Shown here in pieces: positions 53,321-63,161 of a stretch of DNA of 64,000 nt. Where the stretch lies: assembly GCF_000178975.2 (NCBI RefSeq), contig NC_015058.1, forward strand, positions 62,001-126,000, written 5' to 3'. The position numbers and the translations under genes are program-made. Positions within the stretch are counted from its first letter, which is position 1. The number at the start of each line of letters is the position of its first letter. The DNA comes from Granulicella tundricola MP5ACTX9 (GTDB lineage: Bacteria > Acidobacteriota > Terriglobia > Terriglobales > Acidobacteriaceae). A model generated the notes under the pieces. It had not been told where the DNA came from, did not search any database, and worked only from the letters and a program-made list of their open reading frames with translations.

Positions 53321-55712
53321 ATGACGACAAACTTCACAACGCAAGCTCCGGCGCCTGCATCAAGCGGAAGCGCACCACCCTTGGGCGGTCCGGCTTTTTC
53401 ACTGATTTCGGTCGGTCTCACCAGTGCGCAAGCCGCTAGCCTGCTGACGACGAATGGCCCGAACTCCATGCCCGACACATCCGTGCACCTAGTACGTAAC
53501 GCCCTCTCAAAATTGTGGGCGCCCGTTCCTTGGCTACTGGAAGCATCCATGGTGTTGCAGCTTGTCCTGCATAAGTTCGTTGAAGCAGGAATCATTGCAG
53601 CCCTACTGATCTTCAACGCCGGACTTGCGTTTTTTCAGGAAAGCCGAGCCCAAGCGACGTTGAACGCCTTGAGGTCTCGACTTGCCTTGAACGCTTCCAC
53701 TCTGCGCGACGGTGCCTGGACAATCATCCCAGCGGCACAGTTGGTCGTTGGAGACATCGTAAAACTGTCTCTTGGGGAAGTTGTAGCTGCGGATGCCCGC
53801 ATCCTAGATGGCTCGGTTCTGCTCGACCAGTCGATGTTGACCGGTGAATCGCTGCCCGTTGAAGCCGGTTTGGGCGCTGACATGTTTTCGGGAGCGTTGG
53901 TGCGACGCGGCGAAGCGACCGCCTGTGTGACGGAGACAGGAGATCGCACCAAATTCGGACAGACGGCAGAGTTGGTACGGACTGCTCATTCCGTTAGTTC
54001 GCAGCAAAGAGCCGTCCTGAAAATAGTCAGGAATCTCGCCTACTTCAATGGCGGCGTCATCTTGCTCATGGGGGTTTATGCCCTTGCACACTCCATGCCT
54101 TGGAATGAGGTCATTCCGTTATTTCTTACTGCGGTACTCGCTGCGATTCCGGTAGGCTTGCCGGCAACGTTCACTCTTTCCTCTGCAATCGGCGCACGCT
54201 CGCTCGCCAGACTCGGGGTTCTCCCTACGAGTCTATCCGCCGTCGATGAGGCAGGTACTATCGACGTGCTTTGCGTCGACAAAACGGGTACGCTCACCGC
54301 CAATCAACTCTCCGTCGCGAGCGTGTCTCCGATGAACGGCTTCAACGAGGCTCAGGTTCTCGGGATTGCAGCTCTGGCTAGCTCTCTTGGCGGCGAAGAC
54401 ATTGTGGATGCCGCCATTCGCTCGGCCGCCGGGAAAAAGCCGTCCACCAACAATCCCAAACTGGTTACGTTCATTCCTTTTGACCCAGCAAGGAAAACCT
54501 CCGAAGCGACCGCAACCGATGCCGCCGGTTCCACGTTGAAAAATAATAAAAGGAGCGGCTTCAACGATATTCACCCTCGCTGCTCTGGATGCCGGAGCAG
54601 CAGGAACGGCAGCCAAACTCGAATCACGGGGGTTCCGTGTGCTTGCTGTAGCTTTCGGGCCCCCGGCGTCTCTTCGTCTCGTCGGACTCATAGCGCTCAG
54701 CGACCCTCCTCGTGCGGATTCGGCCCGCCTCATCTCTGAACTCAAAACACTTGGCGTCGAGACAGTCATGGTTACTGGTGATGCACCCGCGACCGCAGCT
54801 ATCGTGGCCGGAGAGGTGGGTCTAAACGGACCGACATGTCCCCAAGGCCCCATACCGGAGACTGTGAAGCCGGATGAGTATTCGGTATTCGCGAGCATTC
54901 TCCCTGAGGGCAAGTTCAACCTTGTCAAGGCATTTCAGAAGAACGGCTATACGGTTGGAATGTGTGGTGATGGGGCAAACGATGCACCAGCTCTCCGACA
55001 GGCGCAGATTGGAATTGCTGTTTCAACTGCGACGGACGTCGCCAAATCCGCTGCAGGAGTGGTTCTGACAGAAGCAGGACTCAGCGGAATTGTGGCCGCC
55101 ATCAAGACAGGAAGATTGATCTTCCAACGCATCTTGAGTTACACGCTGCGATCAACGACAAAGAAGATCGCTCAAATCCTGCTGCTTGCTTTCGGACTTC
55201 TGATGACCGGACAGGCCGTCTTAACGCCACTTTTAATGGTGATTGTGATGATTAGCGGAGATTTTCTATCGATGGCTTTCGCGACAGATCGAGTTCGCCC
55301 ATCTGAAGACCCGAACTCTTGGGACATTGGAAAGATTACGGCCGCGGGAGTGGCACTGGGGCTGATGTTCCTGTCGTTCTGCGTCGCCATCCTCGCCGTC
55401 GGTAAGTACAAAATGCACCTTGACATCGATCATCTCCGCACGTTCTGCGTAATCTCTGTCGTCTATGGCAGCCAGGCGATCACCTATGCCGTCAGGGATC
55501 GGCAGCATCTGTGGGGTCTGCGGCCAACCGGTTGGTTAGTAATGTCCTCAACAGCCGAAATGCTGTTTATCTCAGTGCTCGCAAATCGGGGGATTGAGAT
55601 GTCGTCCCTATCGGTTCGAGTGCTTTGTCTCGAATTTCTTGCGGCAACGGCTTTTTACTTAGTACTAAACTTAGCCAAAATCCCGGTTTTCCGGCGCTTA
55701 CATATTACGTAG
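53321..55712 (+). pseudogene. PMA-type proton-exporting P-type ATPase, frameshifted
   Basis: Two overlapping frames (to 54739 and from 54545) form one P3A-like ATPase. First part: cation ATPase N-terminus (SVGLTSAQAASLLTTNGPNS), LDQSMLTGESLPVE, FLTAVLAAIPVGLPATFTLS and DKTGTLTANQ. Second part: IIKGAASTIFTLAALDAGA, ALSDPPRADSARLI, VMVTGDAPATAAIVAGE, GDGANDAPALRQAQIGIAVS and the last six membrane helices. The break is at a run of five As (54539-54543); four As would give STLKIIKGAAS as in homologues and a 796-aa protein of normal length. AIPVGLP and the lack of metal domains suit proton export. Start chosen at 53321 with GAGG upstream. Confidence 0.88.
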
Positions 55713-55776
55713 CCCGGCGTCGCTTAGTGAGCAAACCTATACAGTTTTGTCTTTCCACCAATGACATGCTGAACGG

Positions 55777-56461
55777 ATGAGTACACATATCCCGCACGAT
55801 CTCGACCTGCTTCACACGAGTCTCCTCATGGGAAAACTGCCTCGAAACCTGAGTTGGGCCGACACCGTCGATCTTATCGGTCGAATCGGCGAAGTCGAAC
55901 CACATGGAAGTGATGAATTCGTATTTACGGTGGGCACGCAAAGGGCTTTCTTCAAACACCCGCACACGCATGAGCTCGGCGCAGAAGAAGTGTCCCGCTT
56001 AAGACAATTCCTTCGCGACGCCGGACCAGAGCTTGTGTCCGAGAAGACCATACAACCTTGCCGAAAGGTCGTGGTCATCGACCATCATGTTGCTCATGTC
56101 TATCAGGACATCGACGGGAAGGTTCCGGCGTCCGAGCATACGGTGCGTCCTTACGACCCGTTCGGGTTCCATCATCACTTAAGCCATAAGAAAGAAGCCC
56201 ATTACAAATGGCGAACGCGTGCCTGAAGAGAATAAGTTTTATGAAGAGGTGGCCCAGGATCTGGCTCCTGCCAACGAAATCGTGCTTATTGGGCATGGCA
56301 CAGGCACGAGCAGCGCCGTTGACCACCTGAGGAAATATCTGAAGGCCAATCACCCTGAGCTCGCGCAGCATGTAATTGCCACTGAGACCGCAGATCTATC
56401 TGCGCTGACCGAACCCGAGATTGAAGCGATCGCAAAGCGCCACATGATCTCCGTCGTTTAG
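55777..56461 (+). pseudogene. bacterial eRF1-like (translational-machinery) protein, split into two frames
   Basis: The frame 55777-56226 encodes GKLPRNLSWADTVDLIGRIG, RAFFKHPHTHELGAEEVSRL and then VVVIDHHVAHVYQDIDGKVP with FGFHHHLSHKKEAHYKWRTR. The next frame (GTG 56219 to 56461) continues PEENKFYEEVAQDLAPANEI, VLIGHGTGTSSAVDHLRKYL and LSALTEPEIEAIAKRHM. In single-gene homologues (VxWIDHxxA ... HHHKR ... IxLxGHGxxK) these parts are joined. One base too many near 56200-56219 explains the split; an 8-nt overlap with coupled translation is the other reading. The first 95 residues form an additional N-terminal domain I do not recognise. Related proteins are thought to act on ribosomes. Confidence 0.7.
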
Positions 56462-56507
56462 CGAAACCAATACTCAGTATTTCAAAAAAAGGAATGGAGC
56501 AACCATT

Positions 56508-56972
56508 ATGCCGATTCTGCCAGCGGGCACAATAGCACCGGAGTTCAGTCTTCACGTCACACCCGACCAAAAACTATCGCTGAGCGAATTGCGCGGAAAG
56601 CCAGTCGTTGTCGCCTTTTACCCTGCAGACTGGAGCCCCGTCTGCGGTGATGAGCTCAGTGTATTCAACGAAATCTTGCCCGAGCTGCTTAAGTACAACG
56701 CGGAGCTCGTTGCCATCTCGGTTGACGGTGCATGGTGTCATGACGCATTCGCAAAGCATAAGCATCTACATTTCCCGTTGCTCTCTGATTTCGAACCAAA
56801 GGGCGAAACGGCTCGCGCTTACGGGGCTTATCGCGAGAACGACGGAGTCTGCGAACGCGCGCTCTTCGTTTTAGACAAGAATGGCAAGATCACTTGGAGC
56901 TATTGCTCTCCGGTAGCCGTAAGCCCAGGGGCAGATGGCATTCTGAGTGCTCTTGAAGCGCTACCGAAGTAG
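56508..56972 (+). CDS. peroxiredoxin (AhpE/BCP-like)
   Basis: 154 aa. The peroxidatic site is in YPADWSPVCGDELSVFNEIL (Cys46), equivalent to the usual P..FT..C with Asp-Trp-Ser in place of the common T-x-T. YGAYRENDGVCERALFVLD holds a second Cys that may resolve the disulfide, and VLDKNGKITWSY is typical. It removes peroxides in the cytoplasm. It ends 7 nt before the DsbA-like gene and is surely cotranscribed with it. Confidence 0.93.
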   Translation: MPILPAGTIAPEFSLHVTPDQKLSLSELRGKPVVVAFYPADWSPVCGDELSVFNEILPELLKYNAELVAISVDGAWCHDAFAKHKHLHFPLLSDFEPKGETARAYGAYRENDGVCERALFVLDKNGKITWSYCSPVAVSPGADGILSALEALPK

Positions 56973-56979
56973 GAGAGCC

Positions 56980-57516
56980 ATGAGCAAATTGACCATACCT
57001 GTAAGCACCCAAGACCATCTCCAAGGCGACCCACATGCAGCTTGCAGCCTGGTTGAATACGGCGACTATGAGTGCCCATCCTGTGGAGAAGTGCAGCCAA
57101 TCATTCAGAGTCTTCAAAGACACTTCGGAAACCAAATGTCTTTCGTCTTCCGGAACTTTCCTTTACGAGAAATTCACCCCTGGGCTGAGGCGGCGGCAGA
57201 GGTGGCAGAACTCGCCGGTAGTCAGGGCAAGTTCTGGGAGATGCATAATCTCCTTTTCCAGCATCAAGAAGACTTGAGCGAAGGCGGACTTCAACAGTTA
57301 GTCAGTCGTATGGGATTGAGTGAGAAAAAAATGCAACAAGCAAGCATGAACGGCATGCTGCGAAAGAAGATTGAAGCTGATCTTGCCGGTGGGATTCGCA
57401 GCGGGGTCAACGGGACACCAACCTTCTTTCTCAACGGAGACCGGTGTGACGGCCCCACTGACTTCAACTCCTTGGCCTCGCTCATGGACCAGGTCCTCGT
57501 CTCAAACGGAGACTAG
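56980..57516 (+). CDS. cytoplasmic DsbA-family thiol oxidoreductase
   Basis: 178 aa from the ATG at 56980 (TAGGAGAGCC upstream). EYGDYECPSCGEVQPIIQSL has the CPSC active site (about 27-30); the cis-Pro loop is in SGVNGTPTFFLNGDRCDG. No signal peptide, so it works in the cytoplasm, unlike classic DsbA. Pairing with the peroxiredoxin suggests it recycles the oxidised peroxiredoxin. The 3' end overlaps the convergent alcohol dehydrogenase gene by 4 nt. Confidence 0.92.
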   Translation: MSKLTIPVSTQDHLQGDPHAACSLVEYGDYECPSCGEVQPIIQSLQRHFGNQMSFVFRNFPLREIHPWAEAAAEVAELAGSQGKFWEMHNLLFQHQEDLSEGGLQQLVSRMGLSEKKMQQASMNGMLRKKIEADLAGGIRSGVNGTPTFFLNGDRCDGPTDFNSLASLMDQVLVSNGD

Positions 57517-58505
57517 GGCACAATCACGATCGAACCTGATTCGTCTTCATTCTTTACAGCGGCGAGAGCCTTGTGAGCATCGACGAGTGAAAAGATCGTT
57601 ACCCGAGGTTGGAACTGGAGTTGCTGCGCCAACTCCAGGAAATCCCGCGCATCGTCGCGAGTCATGTTCGCCACGCTGCGGATCTGCCTTTCTCCCCAGA
57701 GCAACTTGTCATAGTCGAACGCGGGCATCTGGTCCAGATGAATCGCGTTCACTGCCAAAACTCCGCCCTTGCGAAGGCAACGAAGAGCATCGATCACTAC
57801 CTTGCCGCTGGGAGCGAACGTGATGGCTCGATCGAGCTGGACGGGCGGACCAGCATCTTCAGCCCCCACCCAGGTTGCACCGAGAGCTGTGGCAGAGTCG
57901 CGATGAGCCTTGCCGCGGGTCACGACATAGACCTCACACTTCCAGAACTGCAAGATGCGAATAGCCAACGCCGCAGAACTACCAAACCCGAACAGGCCCA
58001 CCCTCTCCCCAGGCAAGACTCCGGCAATACGCAGGCTCCGGAAACCGATGATGCCCGCGCAAAGGAGGGGAGCGATCTGAGCACCGTCCAACGGGCCTGG
58101 CAGTGGAAACACGAAGTCTTCGCGTACAAGCACGAACTCCGCATACCCGCCATTCACCGAGTATCCAGTGAACACGGGATGGTCGCAGAGATTTTCCATT
58201 TGGTTCCGGCAGAACCAGCAATTACCATCCGTGCCACCGATCCATGAGACCCCTACCCGCGTTCCAAGTGGTAGTCGGACAGTGCCAACATCAACAACCT
58301 CTCCCACTATCTGGTGCCCCGGAATGATCCTGGGTAACAGGGCTGGCAGATCTCCTTCCACGATGTGCAGATCGGTACGGCAGACACCGCAGGCAAGTAC
58401 CCGGAGGAGGAGGTGCCCGGCCACAGGCGTCGGGCGCGGGACTTCCATTATCTCGACCAGTCGATCAGGACTGGAAAGCTTTGAATCGTAGACAGCGGCT
58501 TTCAA
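57513..58505 (-). CDS. zinc-type alcohol dehydrogenase (AdhA-like)
   Basis: 330 aa medium-chain dehydrogenase. Catalytic zinc: CGVCRTDLHIVEGDLP, then PGHQIVGEVVDVG (Cys, His-Glu). Lobe with Cys: GNCWFCRNQMENLCD, three Cys of the usual four-Cys structural zinc site, so that site may be incomplete. NAD-binding region GERVGLFGFGSSAALAIRIL, where the usual GxGxxG is GFGSSA. It resembles the AdhA/YjgB-like alcohol dehydrogenases; substrate unknown. Confidence 0.9.
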   Translation of the reverse strand: MKAAVYDSKLSSPDRLVEIMEVPRPTPVAGHLLLRVLACGVCRTDLHIVEGDLPALLPRIIPGHQIVGEVVDVGTVRLPLGTRVGVSWIGGTDGNCWFCRNQMENLCDHPVFTGYSVNGGYAEFVLVREDFVFPLPGPLDGAQIAPLLCAGIIGFRSLRIAGVLPGERVGLFGFGSSAALAIRILQFWKCEVYVVTRGKAHRDSATALGATWVGAEDAGPPVQLDRAITFAPSGKVVIDALRCLRKGGVLAVNAIHLDQMPAFDYDKLLWGERQIRSVANMTRDDARDFLELAQQLQFQPRVTIFSLVDAHKALAAVKNEDESGSIVIVP

Positions 58506-58767
58506 GTCGGACCCCAGTTAAAAAAGATTTGTCCCTGTGCAAAGGGCTGCGTGGATTTTCTGCTAGGGCATTCGAGCTTTACTGAGCAGTATTGCTCATA
58601 GCACCCTCTTCAAGCCACACAAGAAGGGTGGTTCGATGAGCAAAAGAACTCAGATATGCCGACTTGGCGTAACGATACTCAAGCAGAGCGACAGTTTGCT
58701 GTGGACGATATCGCTTAGAACTACTATCGATTCTCAAGCCAAGAGGCACATAAGAAAGAAGGCAGTT

Positions 58768-60135
58768 ATGGCATATCAGTCCGTCAATCCCTACACCGAA
58801 AAGCTGGAAAAAGAGTTCGCATCCCATACCGATAAAGAGTTGGACGGCATCATAGCGCAGGCCCACGCCGCATTTCAAAACGACTGGCGCAGCAAGACGA
58901 TGGAGGAAAGAAAAGCCCTCATGAAAAAAGCGGCGGCTATCCTGAGAGCACAGCGAGTCGATTTCGCCAAGCTGATTACCCTGGAGATGGGAAAGCTTTT
59001 CAGCGAAGCGTTAGGTGAAGTGGATCTTAGCGCCGATATCCTGGATTACTATGCCGACAATGCGGCCTCGTTTCTGGCGCCGGAAAAGCTTGCTGTCGAC
59101 GAAGGTGAAGCCTACATCGAAAGCGATCCGATCGGCGTGCTCTTTTGCGTCGAGCCATGGAATTTTCCTTATTATCAGCTTGCACGAGTGGCCGGGCCAA
59201 ATCTGATGGCTGGGAATACTCTGGTTGTGAAACACGCAGCCAACGTTCCTCAGTGCGCCCTGGCGTTTGAGAAGCTGTTCTACGATGCAGGAGCTCCCAA
59301 AGGCGTTTATACGAATGTGTTCCTCTCCAACGAGCAGTCTGCAACCGCCATTGCGGACAAGCGCATCAAGGGAGTCGCACTCACGGGAAGCGAGAGAGCC
59401 GGATCTGCAGTCGCTGCTGAAGCAGGAAAAGCGCTCAAGAAGAACACCATGGAATTGGGCGGAAGTGACGCTTTTCTCGTTCTGGACGATGCCGACATGG
59501 ATACGGCGATCAAGTGGGGTGTCTGGGGACGCATGAACAACACAGGGCAATGCTGTGTCGCGGCAAAGCGCTTCATCCTCGACGAAAAGATTGCGGATGT
59601 CTTCCTAACCCGCTTTCAGGAGGAGCTAAGCAAACTGATTCCAGGTGATCCCATGGACGAGAAGACGACCCTTGGGCCACTATGCACGGCAGGCGCCCTT
59701 GACCTAGTCCAGAAGCAGATTGATACAGCCCTCAGCGGTGGCGCTAAGGTTCTCATGGGTGGTAAGCGACTGGACCGGCCGGGATATTTTCTTGAGCCTA
59801 CTGTTCTCACCGATATCACGCCACAGAACCCCGTCTACTACCAGGAGTTCTTCGCACCCGTGGCTCTCATCTTCCGCGTAAAGAACGAGCACGAGGCGAT
59901 CAGGTTAGCGAACGATTCCCCCTACGGGCTCGGCGGAAGCGTGATCACCACAGACATTGTGCGCGGCAAGCATATCGCCAGCCAGATCGAGACCGGTATG
60001 GTGTTCATCAATCAGGCCACCTGGACGGCACCCAATCTGCCGTTCGGCGGAATCAAGAACTCCGGCTACGGACGTGAGTTGTCGGATCTTGGCATCGGGG
60101 AATTCATCAACAAGAAACTCGTCCGTGTAGCTTGA
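58768..60135 (+). CDS. NAD(P)-dependent succinate-semialdehyde-type aldehyde dehydrogenase
   Basis: 455 aa from the ATG at 58768 (AGAAGGCAGTT upstream). Catalytic Cys in NNTGQCCVAAKRFI (about 260), general base Glu in MELGGSDAFLVLDDADMDTA (about 227), cofactor loop ALTGSERAGSAVAAEAGKAL and LEPTVLTDITPQNPVYYQEF. Length and VCVEPWNFPYYQLARVAGPN-like segment fit the SSADH/AldA group. It oxidises an aldehyde, perhaps with the alcohol dehydrogenase upstream supplying substrate. Confidence 0.93.
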   Translation: MAYQSVNPYTEKLEKEFASHTDKELDGIIAQAHAAFQNDWRSKTMEERKALMKKAAAILRAQRVDFAKLITLEMGKLFSEALGEVDLSADILDYYADNAASFLAPEKLAVDEGEAYIESDPIGVLFCVEPWNFPYYQLARVAGPNLMAGNTLVVKHAANVPQCALAFEKLFYDAGAPKGVYTNVFLSNEQSATAIADKRIKGVALTGSERAGSAVAAEAGKALKKNTMELGGSDAFLVLDDADMDTAIKWGVWGRMNNTGQCCVAAKRFILDEKIADVFLTRFQEELSKLIPGDPMDEKTTLGPLCTAGALDLVQKQIDTALSGGAKVLMGGKRLDRPGYFLEPTVLTDITPQNPVYYQEFFAPVALIFRVKNEHEAIRLANDSPYGLGGSVITTDIVRGKHIASQIETGMVFINQATWTAPNLPFGGIKNSGYGRELSDLGIGEFINKKLVRVA

Positions 60136-60170
60136 TCCCGATCCCACATTCATGGCTCGCATCGCCTTAG

Positions 60171-60212
60171 AAAGGAGGTGTGGAGTGTCGAGAGACTTCC
60201 CACGCCTCCTTT
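60171..60212. terminator. strong stem-loop after the aldehyde dehydrogenase gene
   Basis: AAAGGAGG.GTGG and CCCACGCCTCCTTT pair around an 8-15 nt loop, 36 nt after the stop. It lies between convergent genes and may stop both; it is followed by CCTTG, so the T-run is poor. Confidence 0.6.
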
Positions 60213-60231
60213 CCTTGTAAGCAGGAGGGGC

Positions 60232-60684
60232 CTATAGCTCCGTGAATTCGGGAGTGTAGTCTTTGAAGAGCCCTGTACCCGGGTACATAATGCGGACGGG
60301 TTCGCGCTCGTCAAACTTCGTCATCTTCGCCCATCGCCACGCCTGGATCATCTCTGAAGAATGGAAGTACAACGTCTCGGCCTGCAGCACAGCGGTGGCG
60401 ACAACAATCATCTCCGCCACTTCCTCCCACCTGTTATCACTTACCACCGCCATGCGGGATATGTGAGCCGTATGCCGCTGAAGGAAGCGCATCTCGTCCC
60501 AGCGAGCCCCCCAACCGGATCCCAACATTCCGGTAAGGTCCGCGAGGATGCCGATAGGCTTCCTGCGTTCATCGATAGCGAAGTCGATCTGTTGGCAAAT
60601 GGCTGCAATGTCGGAAGTTGTGAGTTCCCCGATAACCTTGAAGCCGAAGGCGGGTCCACCGCTCTCTTTCAGTCGTTCGATCAT
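60232..60684 (-). CDS. SpoIIAA/STAS-like protein
   Basis: 150 aa. FKVIGELTTSDIAAICQQID, KPIGILADLTGMLGSGWGAR, ISRMAVVSDNRWEEVAEMIV and IQAWRWAKMTKFDE match the SpoIIAA-like (DUF3478) family, which has a STAS-type fold seen in lipid-binding and regulatory proteins. No phosphorylatable Ser is evident at the SpoIIAA site. Cytoplasmic; function unknown. Confidence 0.82.
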   Translation of the reverse strand: MIERLKESGGPAFGFKVIGELTTSDIAAICQQIDFAIDERRKPIGILADLTGMLGSGWGARWDEMRFLQRHTAHISRMAVVSDNRWEEVAEMIVVATAVLQAETLYFHSSEMIQAWRWAKMTKFDEREPVRIMYPGTGLFKDYTPEFTEL

Positions 60685-60741
60685 ATCTTCAGTTTACGCA
60701 CTATGCCTTCGTCGTGGCACGTATGCCGAGTCTGGGATGCT

Positions 60742-61716
60742 CTATTCCTGCAAAGGTCGTCTCGGTGCCTTCGGAAGATTCACTACTGAGTTCGGCCTCT
60801 TGTTAGCTGTGACGTCTTCGATGACTTGGCCGACATAATCGATCGTTCCGTGCAGCATGATGTCCGTAAAGCCTGCAATGTGAGGAGTGACAACAAGCTG
60901 GGGGAACTGGAGCAACGGATTGGATAAAGCGAGTGGTTCGTTCTTCACTACGTCCAGACCTGCCGCCGCTATCTGGCCTTCTTTTACTGCTTCAATCAGC
61001 GCCTGTTCGTCGACGAGCGCGCCGCGAGCGATATTAACGAGGATCGCTCCACGCTTCATGGCATGAAGCATATCCGAATTGATTAGGTCTTCGTTTGCCT
61101 TGCTGGCAGGGATGCCCAGCACGACATAATCCGCATCGGCGATCGCCTTCTTCAATTGATTAGGAGAGTACGCCGTCACACCGTGAGGTGCGTTCTCGGG
61201 ATGTTCGTCGGTCGCCACGATCTTCACGCCGAATGCTCTTAGCCGCTCGACGATCCTTTCGCCGATTGCGCCCAACCCAACGATGCATACGGTCTTGCCG
61301 CTCAACGCGGGGTGGATTTGCGTGGGATGCAGGGCACGATCTTCCTCAGACTTGAGAAAGGTACCGAGACGCCTCGATGCGGCGAGCAGAAGTAGTATGG
61401 CAAACTCAGCAACCGACTCGGCGTTCCCAGTCATCCCTGATGGTGCGGAAGATACCCAGATGCCGAGCTCGCCTGCCGCCTCAAGGTCGACATTCTCATA
61501 TCCTGCTGTGGCCGTCTGAATAAATCCAAGCTTTGGCTGCGAATTCAGATCCTCCCTCGTAACGGGCCCCATAGCCACAAGTATCTCCAAATCTCGGGTC
61601 GGAGGCTCTTCTCCTTCGATCCAAGAGAGCACTTCGCGGTCCGAAAACTTTGCGCGTAGGCCCTCGAGGAGTTTCTCGGAAAACTGATCTTTTTGGTGAA
61701 TGAATGCGATCTTCAT
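60742..61716 (-). CDS. D-isomer-specific 2-hydroxyacid dehydrogenase
   Basis: 324 aa. NAD-binding VCIVGLGAIGERIVERLRAF (about 148-167); catalytic Arg in LVNIARGALVDEQALI (about 240), Glu in LDVVKNEPLALSNPL and His in VVTPHIAGFTDIM (about 290). It reduces 2-keto acids to D-2-hydroxyacids or the reverse (glyoxylate, hydroxypyruvate and phosphoglycerate are family substrates); the substrate cannot be told. The start has AAAGGTAAAACATG context with a good ribosome site. Confidence 0.93.
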   Translation of the reverse strand: MKIAFIHQKDQFSEKLLEGLRAKFSDREVLSWIEGEEPPTRDLEILVAMGPVTREDLNSQPKLGFIQTATAGYENVDLEAAGELGIWVSSAPSGMTGNAESVAEFAILLLLAASRRLGTFLKSEEDRALHPTQIHPALSGKTVCIVGLGAIGERIVERLRAFGVKIVATDEHPENAPHGVTAYSPNQLKKAIADADYVVLGIPASKANEDLINSDMLHAMKRGAILVNIARGALVDEQALIEAVKEGQIAAAGLDVVKNEPLALSNPLLQFPQLVVTPHIAGFTDIMLHGTIDYVGQVIEDVTANKRPNSVVNLPKAPRRPLQE

Positions 61717-61801
61717 GTTTTACCTTTCGAAAGCCTATTTCTTCTTGTCGTCGATCTGCCCATGAAACGTCCGCTAATTCTGGGTGTCCCCATTAAATGC
61801 A

Positions 61802-63157
61802 CTAAAACAGGTGAGCCTTGAATGTCAGCTCGAACGCAGCACTCAGTTGATTGTGTCTCCGCGCTTGAGCGTCGGTTGAGCCGAAAGATTGCTGCCCGGC
61901 GAAATCGCCCCGGAGCTCGGGCCTGAAAGTAATGTATGTGCGAGGATGCAGATTCAACCCGACGGTGGCTTCGCTATAAGTTCCCGGTGTCGCGACACGC
62001 ACACCATGAGGGTCAGAGAACCACTCAACCCGGGTATTCAGATAAGCTTTGTCGCTGAACTTGAACGAGGTGATCGCAAAGGCACCCTGGGTCGAGGAGG
62101 TGTGCCGACCGTTAGCAGGATCGCTCGTGTCCGCCATGTAATGAACCTGCAGAACCTGTGAGATGCGGGGGGTCCACACCTCACGCGCTTGCAACTCCGA
62201 TAGGGTCTGCCATGAGCCGATATGCCCTTTGATCGCCGATGCTGGCTCAGGCCCGGAATAGACCGTGGCCAGCCATTGCCGTTCCTTGCGGCCACTTGGC
62301 CGATAGATAGCGCGTGCGATGTAGTCCGGCGCACGACCACGCAACTCGAAGGCAGTGTTGTAGCCCATAACGACGCCGAGCACGAGATCAAGGCGCGCCG
62401 CCGGATGCAGAGTAGCCTGCAGCGCTGTGCTGCCGACCTCGTAGTGAATCCAGTAGTAGCTTTCGGAGTAAAGAGGGCGGTATGGCGACATCAGCGTCTC
62501 ATATCCAGTCGGATTGTTGATCCTTCCACCGGCCCAGTCGATGCCGCGCTTGAAGAGAAACGGCGTGTGAAGCAGCAGGTAAGCTTGCCGGAAGTCGGTA
62601 CCCCACCGAGCGCTGCCGGGCCCGAAGTTATCCAGCGGGCGAAGCAGTGCCGCATCGGAGCCGACATAGAAGTCTGTGCGAAAGCCAAGTGAGAGCTTCT
62701 GCGTCGTCGAGCGGTCGATGATGAGCCAAGCCCCGTTCAACATGAGCTGGTTGCTGAATCGATTTGCGGTTGGTGCTTCGATGACTAGGCCGCTGGCATG
62801 CGAGACGGTGGTGATACCTCCGTCAACCCAACCGTAGGCTCGAATACGGTGAGCGTGCGCGAAGACGATGACGGGAAGCTTGACCGAAAGCAGGGGAGCC
62901 AGATCTTCCGGGTAGATTCCGCCAAGGAATGGCCGCAGGTCAGGTCCAGAATCCGCCCGGCCCGACAAGGTCGCGGCTGCCTGACCCTCGCCAGGCTTTG
63001 CCTTAAACTCCGTCGTCTGACTGCTGTCCTGTGCATGGGCTTGCCGATTGAGGCACAAGCCGCCGAGGCAGAACGCGAAGGAGAGTGCCATCACCCTGAG
63101 ACGCCCAGACGACGAGTGTCGAACGATGTGCAATTTTGGCAGGAAGTTGTCTCGCAT
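61802..63157 (-). CDS. outer-membrane beta-barrel protein (BBP2/porin-like)
   Basis: 451 aa from the ATG at 63157, which follows the MFS stop by 4 nt. An N-terminal signal sequence ends near NRQAHAQDSS. The barrel part (about 95-451) alternates polar and hydrophobic residues: GWVDGGITTVSHASGL, SLGFRTDFYVGSDAALLRPL, NPTGYETLMSPYRPLYSESY and a final ELTFKAHLF ending in Phe, as OM barrels do. It resembles OmpL-like putative beta-barrel porin-2. Together with the upstream MFS gene it may form an uptake pair. Confidence 0.85.
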   Translation of the reverse strand: MRDNFLPKLHIVRHSSSGRLRVMALSFAFCLGGLCLNRQAHAQDSSQTTEFKAKPGEGQAAATLSGRADSGPDLRPFLGGIYPEDLAPLLSVKLPVIVFAHAHRIRAYGWVDGGITTVSHASGLVIEAPTANRFSNQLMLNGAWLIIDRSTTQKLSLGFRTDFYVGSDAALLRPLDNFGPGSARWGTDFRQAYLLLHTPFLFKRGIDWAGGRINNPTGYETLMSPYRPLYSESYYWIHYEVGSTALQATLHPAARLDLVLGVVMGYNTAFELRGRAPDYIARAIYRPSGRKERQWLATVYSGPEPASAIKGHIGSWQTLSELQAREVWTPRISQVLQVHYMADTSDPANGRHTSSTQGAFAITSFKFSDKAYLNTRVEWFSDPHGVRVATPGTYSEATVGLNLHPRTYITFRPELRGDFAGQQSFGSTDAQARRHNQLSAAFELTFKAHLF

Positions 63158-63161
63158 CCCG

